Notes under the pieces: generated by a model
Seen by the model: only the letters and a program-made list of their open reading frames with translations
Databases searched by the model: none
Told to the model about the DNA's origin: nothing
In this document: in pieces, positions 35,401-42,007 of the stretch
Numbering within the stretch: the first letter of the stretch is position 1
Layout: the number at the start of each line of letters is the position of its first letter
Made by a program: the position numbers and the translations under genes
Assembly: GCA_964385695.1 (NCBI GenBank)
Contig: CAYLQA010000010.1
Location: 1 to 64,000, forward strand
Source of the DNA: CAYLQA01 sp964385695
GTDB taxonomy: Bacteria > Desulfobacterota > Desulfobulbia > Desulfobulbales > Desulfurivibrionaceae
Direction of reading: 5' to 3'
DNA length: 64,000 nt

Positions 35401-36395
35401 TTAAGGAAAAAAACACGACTAGACATATCCCTGTCCAAGTCGTCTCAGCCCAGGATTCCGATAATGAGGCCCTCAGGATGGGGGCTTTAAACTTTATTAC
35501 CAAACCGGCTGATTCGGAAGGACTCATTGATGCATTGGCCCAGCTGCGGGAGGCGGCCTCTGGCCGTAAAAAGAAGGTCCTCCTGGTTGAAGACGATAAA
35601 GACCTTTCCCTGGCCTTAAAAAAATTCATCACGGCAGAGGATATTGAATTTCTTCACTCTCCTACTGCTGCTGAGGCCCTTGCCCTTTTGCAGCAAGCGC
35701 AGCCCGACTGCGTGATTCTGGATCTGGGCCTGCCTGATATGAGTGGGGAGGAGCTGTTGATAACCCTTCAGGAAAATGGCGCTCTTCGTAAAATTCCGGT
35801 TGTCATTTATACCGGACAGGAGTTATCGGCAAGCCAGAAGGAATCCCTGAAAAAGTATGCCCGCACCATCATTATAAAAGGGGCCTCCTCCCATGAGCTG
35901 CTTCTCAAAGAGATTAGCCTTTTCCTGCATCGCCTAGAAGAAGACCTGCCGCCGGGCCACCAAAGGATCTTGCACCAGCTCTCCCACTCCGATGAAATTT
36001 TCAAAGAGAAAAAAATCCTCCTGGTGGACGATGATATGCGTAATGTTTTCTCACTCCGCAAGTTGTTGAGTGACAAAGCGATGGAGGTCATTATCGGCAA
36101 GAATGGCCAGGAAGCCTTGGACCAACTTGAGAGTAATGAAGATATCGACCTGGTGCTCATGGACATCATGATGCCGGTCATGGATGGTTATGAGGCCATG
36201 GCTGTAATCCGTAAGAACGAAAAATTCAAAAAACTTCCGATCATCGCCATTACAGCAAAGGCAATGAAGGGCGACCGCAAGAAATGTATTGGCGCCGGGG
36301 CCAACGATTATCTGGCCAAACCCATTGATCCTGAAAGGCTGCTTGCCATGATGAGAGTGTGGTTACAGGGCGCCCATGATCGCCAAAAACGATAG
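32433..36395 (+). CDS. Large hybrid sensor histidine kinase: Cache-HAMP-GAF-HisKA-HATPase-REC-REC-REC
   Basis: This 1320-residue protein has TM1 (about 25-48), an extracytoplasmic dCache-like domain (about 50-345), TM2 (about 350-372), HAMP (about 374-428), GAF (about 445-600) and a glutamine-rich coiled coil (about 605-640). HisKA has MSHELRTPLNSI (His near 648), followed by HATPase_c (about 755-865). Three receivers start KVLLIVDDD near 926, KVLLVEDDK near 1047 and KILLVDDDM near 1193. Each has its phospho-Asp (IVLDIGLPGMDG, VILDLGLPDMSG, VLMDIMMPVMDG). No Hpt domain is seen. The 12-bp gap to the ModA-like gene and 6-bp gap to the GGDEF gene indicate one signalling operon. Confidence 0.9.
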   Translation: MHEEKKPSSSRHFFYSLGHGLGRPLFITFILLALIPLVVASWTSYQTARSSLLEKEVKNLQTALSLRSLYFGTYFQERLNDLVLQADLRENILLLQSLQQGYNKSGKPLAEFITSYDYIRIATEHSQDLQDFHERAGYSNIYLVDIGGDILFSIHNEEDFGTNLFKGPYHDSALAKLCRMALETGRPLSSDLTIYTPAGQEKTLFTAQLMVDESGEEIGFLVMQIQLESIDSLMADVSGLGKTGQVFLVGNDGLLRSSLRSSKVQQVLVTPVNNILVEKWLQREVIRHTPGHEEELKTLAPGNYEGSIYKGQSGNKVLGISEDMDSLSQYDMHWLMIAEVDEAEVLEAARQLQHIFFIIAGLTSVLILLLAAFLTRQMTQPLVSLTTWAQQLSTGDLSIRKMKLPDNEIGTLYQALSDMVSALKELIAHKDRQEWVKTGEAGLIKEISGEGSIAYIGESALSYLCRYLNLPVGAFFTFDSKPLFAYESDKLKLKAGYAYAEDDANPTEFDFGQGLVGQAAQDKKTIHLKNVTPELSNLNIESGLAVAAAPRSILVLPLLRHDILLGVLEFGSHQDFMNEEVAFLEKICEHIADAIHSSRSREQMQSLLKQTQQQAVQLTKQQLVLEERSKKTEQASLYKSEFLANMSHELRTPLNSILLLSNIVAENKNNTLSDDDTESIQTIHKAGMDLLKLINEILDLAKVESGRMEVEITDIETDTIARHMADLFSPICEDKGLAFEVLTEQGMPQTFRCDQLRLEQLLKNFLSNSCKFTKTGNVTLRMGRVKDLEPGLFNALPETLQSPKNLAFTVSDSGVGIAKEKQELIFESFHQADGSTARQYGGTGLGLSISREIAKLLGGQIVMTSRPDQGSSFTLVIPESKASVAPDTKAPLSEELAPFLQTETVVAQDEEYVVDDRHDLVDGDKVLLIVDDDPIFAKTVRDLARAEQFKVLVAESGETGLQFVERYNVSAIVLDIGLPGMDGWSVLNRLKEKNTTRHIPVQVVSAQDSDNEALRMGALNFITKPADSEGLIDALAQLREAASGRKKKVLLVEDDKDLSLALKKFITAEDIEFLHSPTAAEALALLQQAQPDCVILDLGLPDMSGEELLITLQENGALRKIPVVIYTGQELSASQKESLKKYARTIIIKGASSHELLLKEISLFLHRLEEDLPPGHQRILHQLSHSDEIFKEKKILLVDDDMRNVFSLRKLLSDKAMEVIIGKNGQEALDQLESNEDIDLVLMDIMMPVMDGYEAMAVIRKNEKFKKLPIIAITAKAMKGDRKKCIGAGANDYLAKPIDPERLLAMMRVWLQGAHDRQKR

Positions 36396-36401
36396 CACAT
36401 T

Positions 36402-37370
36402 ATGAATAAACCCAAAATCCTTGTTGTTGACGATAGAGAAGAAAACCTTATCGCCATGAAGCGCCTGCTTGAAACCGTTGATGCGCAAATCTTAACAGCT
36501 GCATCCGGTAATGATGCCCTGGCCCTGGTGTTGGAACACGCCTTCGCCCTTATCCTCCTCGATGTCCAAATGCCAGACATGGACGGTTTTGAAACAGCCG
36601 AGATGATCCGCCTCTCAGAAGACACCGCCCACATTCCCATTATCTTTGTAACGGCAATCAGCAAAGAGCAAAGACACGTTTTCAAGGGCTATGAAAGCGG
36701 CGCGGTGGACTACATGTTTAAACCTGTGGAAGGCAGAATCCTTTTAGGCAAGGTGGAGGTTTTTCTCGTCCTGTACCGTCAAAGGCAGGAGCTGCAAGAA
36801 CTGGTTGGGGAGCTTCGTCAATCAAAAGAGGTCATCAAAAAGCAGAATGAAATTTTGGCCAGAGTGGCTTTGCATGACGAGTTGACAGGCCTGTTTAACC
36901 GCAGGCATCTCAACACCATGCTCGAACAGGAATTTTATCGCTGCAAACGATACGGCAACGACCTGGCGGTGATGATGCTTGACCTGGATCACTTCAAGAG
37001 CGTTAATGATACCCATGGACATGGGTTCGGTGATCTTGTGCTTAAAGAGTTTGCGCAGCGCATGCAAAAGATGAGTCGACCTACGGATCTGCTCTTTCGT
37101 TTCGGGGGGGAGGAGTTTATCATCCTTCTTCCTCAAACGGACCACAAGGGGGCGATACAGGCCGGTGAACATATTCGCAGTGCATGTGCCGGGCAAGAGT
37201 TTTGTCTTGATGGGACATGTATTTCCGTAACAACCAGTATCGGGGTTGCATCATTTCACCAAAACAAACCGGAGGAGGCGGCAGATTTGGTGCACTTTGC
37301 CGACCAGGCCCTCTACCAGGCAAAACACGCCGGGCGCAATGCGGTTATCAGTTTTAGCAACACCGAGTAG
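36402..37370 (+). CDS. Response regulator with GGDEF diguanylate cyclase domain
   Basis: This 322-residue regulator has a receiver domain (about 4-120, ILLDVQMPDMDG with the phospho-Asp near 52) linked by a coiled coil to a GGDEF domain (about 155-318). The active loop is GGEEF, near 235, which is catalytic in type. An inhibitory I-site RPTD lies five residues before it, so feedback by c-di-GMP is expected. It is the last gene of the ModA-like, kinase, regulator set and is the natural output for the upstream triple-receiver kinase. The signature residues for cyclase activity are all present. Confidence 0.9.
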   Translation: MNKPKILVVDDREENLIAMKRLLETVDAQILTAASGNDALALVLEHAFALILLDVQMPDMDGFETAEMIRLSEDTAHIPIIFVTAISKEQRHVFKGYESGAVDYMFKPVEGRILLGKVEVFLVLYRQRQELQELVGELRQSKEVIKKQNEILARVALHDELTGLFNRRHLNTMLEQEFYRCKRYGNDLAVMMLDLDHFKSVNDTHGHGFGDLVLKEFAQRMQKMSRPTDLLFRFGGEEFIILLPQTDHKGAIQAGEHIRSACAGQEFCLDGTCISVTTSIGVASFHQNKPEEAADLVHFADQALYQAKHAGRNAVISFSNTE

Positions 37371-37820
37371 GCTTCTCTTTCTTGTACCTGGTGGGCTCTC
37401 TGTCATACTCTGATCTCGGCATCAAGAAGCAGCTATACCAGAGAGTTTAAGTGGCATGGAGATATAGAGTAACGCGCAGCAGCACCCGGCTGACCATCTA
37501 CCACACGACCTGTACAAAAAGAAACGGCCCGAATCCATATAGGCCGACGAGTAAAGGTTGCAAATTCCTTTTCCTTTCTGCCCCACTCCTGTCAATCCTT
37601 TTTGCAACAATTTCATGTTAGACTTTGCAAATTCTTCACCTTTCCACTATTCCAAACACATTAACCACCTAAAATAAATAACTTTTTAAATACCAGCCCA
37701 GAAAGATTAAGCAAAAGCTTAACCTTGGCATGAGTGATGCATTTCTTCCGGTTAACAGGCCTGTTGTTTGAGCGGCGGCAAGACCGTCACATATCAAAAA
37801 ATCCCAAGCGGAGGATGATT
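37371..37820. other. Gene-free interval with sigma-54-like promoter
   Basis: This 450-bp stretch has no accepted gene. It holds AT-rich DNA around 37600-37700 and the sigma-54-like site at 37726-37741. Open frames in it are short and without ribosome sites. Confidence 0.5.
37726..37741 (+). promoter_or_regulatory. Sigma-54-like promoter for the small secreted protein
   Basis: TGGCATGAGTGATGCA has GG and GC separated by 10 bp, as in -24/-12 promoters. It matches the consensus less well than the site at 10105. It lies 80 bp upstream of the ATG at 37821. Confidence 0.4.
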
Positions 37821-38018
37821 ATGAACAAAACAGCAATCTGTCTGGCAACCATCTTTACCCTGGCCGTGGCACAATCCGCCCTGGCAATAAGCAAAGAGGT
37901 TGCCTGTGAGGTAAAGAATGTCACCGGCAGCACAGTGGTCATACAATGTACAAAGAAGCGCTCTTTTCTTAAAAAGGGCACACGAGTGAAGGTAACAGAA
38001 GAGATTGAGGGCTGCTAA
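37821..38018 (+). CDS. Small secreted protein of unknown function
   Basis: This 65-residue protein has a signal peptide (cleavage near SALA-IS, residue 22). A 42-residue mature part of beta-like pattern follows. It contains Cys at about 30 and 43, and a C-terminal Cys, with VACEVKNVTGSTVVIQCTKK (ends VACEVKN and VIQCTKK). The start is chosen for GGAGG 6 bp upstream; an ATG 6 bp earlier is possible. It is a single gene preceded by a sigma-54-like promoter and followed by a terminator. The basic mature region suggests a metal-handling or redox partner, but no family is recognised. Confidence 0.6.
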   Translation: MNKTAICLATIFTLAVAQSALAISKEVACEVKNVTGSTVVIQCTKKRSFLKKGTRVKVTEEIEGC

Positions 38019-38032
38019 CCCCGGCCTTCGTT

Positions 38033-38066
38033 CCCGGTGGGGCCCCTTGGCCCTGCCGGGTTTTTA
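38033..38066 (+). terminator. Terminator after the small secreted protein
   Basis: CCCGG (38033-38037) pairs with CCGGG (38056-38060), with internal GGGCC/GGCCC pairing. Five Ts follow. It is 15 bp after the stop. Confidence 0.75.
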
Positions 38067-38186
38067 GACAATAAAAACAAGTGATAAGGCAAACTTGCTG
38101 CCATTTTCCTGGTTGCGTCTCCGGGCCGATCTGTATACTCTAGGTCATTGATTTATCGTCTCGGGTAATATTTGCTACAGTGCCCT

Positions 38187-38248
38187 GTAGGAGCCCCTTT
38201 AGGGGCGATTTGCAAAGCTTGACTTTTCGCCCCTAAAGGGGCTCCTAC
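38187..38248. repeat. REP-like palindrome, copy 2 (22-bp perfect arms)
   Basis: Arms at 38187-38208 and 38227-38248 are perfectly complementary over 22 bp around an 18-nt loop. The left arm begins GTAGGAGCCCCTTTAGGGGC. The first 12 bases equal those of the copy at 10410. It lies 62 bp upstream of the glycogen synthase ATG. Confidence 0.8.
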
Positions 38249-38309
38249 ACGACACTATTGATTGTTGATGGGAACGAGACATGAAGTCCCATGGAGAGCT
38301 GAAAAAAGC

Positions 38310-39962
38310 ATGACTACAAAAAAACCAGCCAAACAAAAAATTGAAAATGTCTGGATGCTGACCAGGGAGTATGATTCCCTGGCCGGGGCAGGCGGGGTGA
38401 AAGATGTGGCCCGGCAGCTGGCCGAATCCTTGGCCCGCGCTGGAAGAAAAGTCAGCGTGGTCATGCCCCATTACGGCTTCATGGATGCCAAGGCCCTGGG
38501 CTTTAGCCCAAGCAAGCTCACCTTTGAGGTGGATATGAATTACAGCGGGGAGGAGCGGCGCGAGTATGTCCGCATCTTCTCCCAGACCCTCAGCGTGAAA
38601 AAGAGCGGCGAGGTGAGCCGAGCGGCCAGCCCGCCCAAATCCGGCAACTCTCTGACCATCTACCTCATTGATGCCCATCGATTTTTAGAAAAAAAATCCG
38701 TTTACACATACACTGCGGAAGAGGAGGCCGCCAACTCCTTCCACCACCAGGGCTCCGGGCATTTTGATTATTTTGCCATGAACGTGCTCCTGCAAAAGGC
38801 AGCCATTGCCCTGATGATGCGCTTAGGGGAAAAACCCGACGTGATACACTGCCACGACGGCCACACCGCCATCCTGCCGGCCATGATCCGCGAGGTAGAG
38901 GGGCTGCGCCATTACTTTACAAAAACCGGCTGCGTGGTCACCATTCACAATGCGGGCATCGGCTACCACCAGGAGGTGGACGACCTGGGCTTTGCCGAGG
39001 CCATCACCGGCCTGCCGCACCGTGTTATCGAAGGCAACCTGCTGGATGAAAAATTCGACCCCTTTCTGGTCGCTTCCTCCTATGCCATGATGAACGCGGT
39101 GAGTGAAAACTATGCTCGGGAACTGCGGGAAAGCGATGATGACAGCCTCACCGGCTGGCTGGGCCACCGGCTCACGGCCCGCGGTGTGACGCTCAAAGGA
39201 GTGACCAACGGCATCAACCCCGCCCATTTCGACCCGGCCAAACCAAAACCACTGGGTCTTTCCGCCGCCTTTTCCCCGGCCCAGGGCAATCTTGCCGGCA
39301 AAAAGAAAAACCGCGAGCAGCTCATAAAAGATCTGGCCGGGAAGAAATTCAAGACCCTCTCCCAGACCGGCACCCTGGCAGAAATGCCGGATGCGCCACT
39401 CTTTACCTTTGTCGGCCGCTTTACGGCGCAAAAAGGAGTGGACAAGCTGCTCGGCGCCCTGGAAACTCTGCTGCCCCTTGACCAAAACTTTCAGGTTCTG
39501 ATTCTGGGCACCGGCACCAAGAAGATCGAAAAGGCCCTGCTCAAGCTGACCCGGGCAAACAAAAACAAGGGCCGCATCTGCCTTGTCCGCGGCTATGACC
39601 CTGTCCTGGCCAATCGCATTTACGCGGCGGGTGATTTTTTTCTCATCCCCTCCCAGTACGAGCCCTGCGGTCTGACCGACTATATTGCCCAACTCTTCGG
39701 CAACCTGCCCATCGTGCACCATGTGGGCGGACTGATCAAGGTCATCGACGGCAAGACCGGCTTTGCCTATAAGGAACACAACTCCGCCGCCCTCATGGGC
39801 GCCATGCAAAAGGCCATGCATCTTTTCCGCAACAAGCCCAAAACCATCAATACCATGCAGAAGGCGGCCATCAAGTGCATCCACGAAAATTATACCTGGG
39901 ACATGGTGCTCAAGAAGTATCTCACCCTCTATGGCGAGGCAAAGCCCAAGGAGCTTGAGTAA
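38310..39962 (+). CDS. glgA: Glycogen/starch synthase (GT5 family)
   Basis: This 550-residue protein (from ATG 38310) adds glucose from ADP- or UDP-glucose to glycogen. The N-terminal nucleotide-sugar loop is GAGGVKDVARQLAES (the usual KxGGL variant is not present; GAGGV instead). The catalytic region VIHCHDGHTAILPA is near 190. The C-terminal GT-B motif PSQYEPCGLTDYIAQLFG (ends PSQYEPCGL and AQLFG) is near 448. The stop TAA overlaps the ATG of the next gene. A longer ORF from 38262 would read 16 extra residues with weaker support. The sugar-nucleotide donor is not decided by these motifs. Confidence 0.85.
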   Translation: MTTKKPAKQKIENVWMLTREYDSLAGAGGVKDVARQLAESLARAGRKVSVVMPHYGFMDAKALGFSPSKLTFEVDMNYSGEERREYVRIFSQTLSVKKSGEVSRAASPPKSGNSLTIYLIDAHRFLEKKSVYTYTAEEEAANSFHHQGSGHFDYFAMNVLLQKAAIALMMRLGEKPDVIHCHDGHTAILPAMIREVEGLRHYFTKTGCVVTIHNAGIGYHQEVDDLGFAEAITGLPHRVIEGNLLDEKFDPFLVASSYAMMNAVSENYARELRESDDDSLTGWLGHRLTARGVTLKGVTNGINPAHFDPAKPKPLGLSAAFSPAQGNLAGKKKNREQLIKDLAGKKFKTLSQTGTLAEMPDAPLFTFVGRFTAQKGVDKLLGALETLLPLDQNFQVLILGTGTKKIEKALLKLTRANKNKGRICLVRGYDPVLANRIYAAGDFFLIPSQYEPCGLTDYIAQLFGNLPIVHHVGGLIKVIDGKTGFAYKEHNSAALMGAMQKAMHLFRNKPKTINTMQKAAIKCIHENYTWDMVLKKYLTLYGEAKPKELE

Positions 39963-40771
39963 TGCTCACCCCGCCACAGGCCGACACCGATACAAACAAG
40001 TGGTTTAGCGAACGCCGCGACCTCTTTGTCAAAAACATGACCAAGGGGTTTTACGAGACCTTTAACCGTTTCACCACCCTGTACCAGGATTACATGGCCC
40101 AGGGCGAGGTACCCTTTGACTCCATCGATCATCTGGTGGGCACCGAGACCGGCAAGGGCAGGCTCTGGGATCTCAAAGACCGTTGCCATGCGCTCTGGCG
40201 CGATGCAGACCCCAAATTTGAGATGAACGGCTGCCTGTTGGACTGGGTATTAGGCTCCATCTTTCATGAGGCCATGAAGCTTAAAGAAAACGTCTACATG
40301 CTCCATTATTACGGGCCCATGGCGGAGTCCATGCGGGAAAAGGACACGGCCAGCACGGTCAAATTCTGCGGCGAGGAATGCCAGCGCTTCATGGAGCGAA
40401 CCAGGTATGAAATATCCCGCCAGATGGAGAACCTGGGCTTCATGTTCGGCCGGGCAAACTTTCTCCTCAGAACCATGATGAACGAGCAGCACACCAACTG
40501 CCTGCTGGTCCGCTTTCTCGTTGAAAACCCGGATATCCCCGAAACCCTGTGGGGTGAATCACTGGAGACTCTTTTCAGCGACATGTTCATCGAAGGACCT
40601 GAATTCGGCTACTGTGCTGCCGCCCGCAGCTACCGCGAGGGCGATTGGTTCGAGCGCGCCCACGGGGCCTATGCCAAAGCCCTGGCCCTCAACCCGGACT
40701 GTGCCGAGGCGCAAAGCCGCATCCACCAACTCAAGCCGTTGATCGCCATTCACAAGGAAAATCTCTCTTAG
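39962..40771 (+). CDS. Conserved-looking hypothetical protein, coupled to glycogen synthase
   Basis: This 269-residue soluble protein is mostly helical. No known motif is certain. A C-terminal tetratricopeptide-like repeat (about 220-260) contains GDWFERAHGAYAKALALNPDCAEA, given by ends GDWFERAHG and NPDCAEA. The ATG overlaps the glycogen synthase stop by 1 bp (TAATG), so translation is coupled. It may be a partner or regulator of the synthase. This is inferred from gene order only. Cysteines near 75, 135, 160 and 210 are scattered, not clustered. Confidence 0.6.
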   Translation: MLTPPQADTDTNKWFSERRDLFVKNMTKGFYETFNRFTTLYQDYMAQGEVPFDSIDHLVGTETGKGRLWDLKDRCHALWRDADPKFEMNGCLLDWVLGSIFHEAMKLKENVYMLHYYGPMAESMREKDTASTVKFCGEECQRFMERTRYEISRQMENLGFMFGRANFLLRTMMNEQHTNCLLVRFLVENPDIPETLWGESLETLFSDMFIEGPEFGYCAAARSYREGDWFERAHGAYAKALALNPDCAEAQSRIHQLKPLIAIHKENLS

Positions 40772-40814
40772 CCACTCCTGTAAAAAAACTTCCATTCGCC
40801 CCTTTCTTTTCATC

Positions 40815-40820
40815 TATAAT
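40815..40820 (+). promoter_or_regulatory. Putative -10 box of the GAPDH gene
   Basis: TATAAT at 40815-40820 is a perfect -10, 90 bp upstream of the GAPDH ATG. No good -35 is visible at 17 bp; a TTCCAT lies 19 bp upstream. The interval ends with a strong GAAGGAGGG ribosome site. Confidence 0.35.
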
Positions 40821-40909
40821 AAATTTTGTGTTCATGATGCACGGCAGAAAGGGGTTTGTCTTTCGTATACGTTTCAATACAGAGATTAAACGAAGAGAAG
40901 GAGGGTGGC

Positions 40910-41914
40910 ATGGCTATCAAGGTTGGAATCAACGGTTTTGGGCGCATCGGCAGAAACATCTTTCGGGCCATTGACAAGGACCCCGCCTTCAGTGATATCG
41001 AGATTGTGGCGATCAATGATCTCAGCAGCCCGGAGACCTCGGCCCATCTTCTCAAATACGACTCGGTCATGGGTGTGTATGAGCGGGATGTAAAGCCTAG
41101 CGAGGACGGCATTGTCGTGGATGGCCGCCAGATCAACATCTACAGCCACCGCAACCCGGCAGACATTCCCTGGGGTGAGATCGGCGTTGAGTACGTCATC
41201 GAATCCACCGGCTTTTTCACCAACGCGGAAAAGGCCGGGCTCCACCTTGAGGCAGGGGCAAAAAAAGTAGTCATCTCCGCCCCGGCCAAGGGCAGTATCC
41301 GTACCATTGTCATGGGTGTTAATGATGACGATTACGACCCCATGGAAGACCACATCGTCTCCAATGCCTCCTGTACCACCAACTGCCTGGCCCCCTTTGC
41401 CAAGGTTATCCTGGATAAATTCGGCATCAAGCGCGGCCTGATGACCACGGTCCATGCCTACACCAACGATCAGTCCATCCTGGACTTTGCCCATAGCGAT
41501 CTCAGACGGGCTCGAGCAGCAGCCGTTTCCATGATCCCCACCAAAACCGGGGCCGCGGCGGCGGTCTCCCTGGTTATCCCGGATCTCAAAAACAAATTCG
41601 ACGGCTTGGCCGTGCGGGTGCCCACCCCCAACGTCTCTTTGGTAGATGCGGTCATGGAGGTGGAAAAGGAAACCACCGTGCCCGAGGTCAACCAGGCCCT
41701 GAAAGAAGCAGCCAACCGCTTCTTGGGCTACTCGGAAGAGCCCCTGGTCTCCATCGATTACCAGGGCAACCCGCACTCCTCGGTGGTGGATGGTATGTCT
41801 ACCAAGGTCATCGGCTCCACGGTCAAGATCCTCTCCTGGTATGACAATGAGTGGGGCTACTCCAACCGGGTACTTGACCTTATCCTCATGATGGAGGATA
41901 AAAAGCCCCTGTAA
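40910..41914 (+). CDS. gap: Glyceraldehyde-3-phosphate dehydrogenase
   Basis: This 334-residue enzyme catalyses the phosphorylating NAD-dependent step between glyceraldehyde-3-phosphate and 1,3-bisphosphoglycerate in glycolysis. The NAD-binding GINGFGRIGRN is at the N-terminus. The active Cys is in SNASCTTNCLAP (near 154). The phosphate-binding region PTKTGAA near 209 and WYDNEWGYSNR near 316 are conserved. ATG 40910 has GAAGGAGGG a few bases upstream; an earlier in-frame start (40856) is weaker. A tandem-repeat region separates it from the dikinase-like gene. Confidence 0.95.
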   Translation: MAIKVGINGFGRIGRNIFRAIDKDPAFSDIEIVAINDLSSPETSAHLLKYDSVMGVYERDVKPSEDGIVVDGRQINIYSHRNPADIPWGEIGVEYVIESTGFFTNAEKAGLHLEAGAKKVVISAPAKGSIRTIVMGVNDDDYDPMEDHIVSNASCTTNCLAPFAKVILDKFGIKRGLMTTVHAYTNDQSILDFAHSDLRRARAAAVSMIPTKTGAAAAVSLVIPDLKNKFDGLAVRVPTPNVSLVDAVMEVEKETTVPEVNQALKEAANRFLGYSEEPLVSIDYQGNPHSSVVDGMSTKVIGSTVKILSWYDNEWGYSNRVLDLILMMEDKKPL

Positions 41915-41921
41915 CTGCAGT

Positions 41922-42007
41922 AACGAGTGACGAGTAAATAGTACCGAGCAAAAAACGTTCGGCACTCACTTCTCGTCACTCGTCACTCGTCACTCGTCAC
42001 TAAAAAA
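41922..42007. repeat. Inverted repeat and four 7-bp tandem repeats before the dikinase-like gene
   Basis: An arm ACGAGTGACGAG (41922-41934 region) faces its complement CTCGTCACTCGT (41972-41983). From 41973 to 42000 the unit TCGTCAC is repeated four times in tandem. It ends 8 bp before the ATG at 42008, where a ribosome site would be expected. No Shine-Dalgarno sequence is visible in the interval. Confidence 0.7.
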
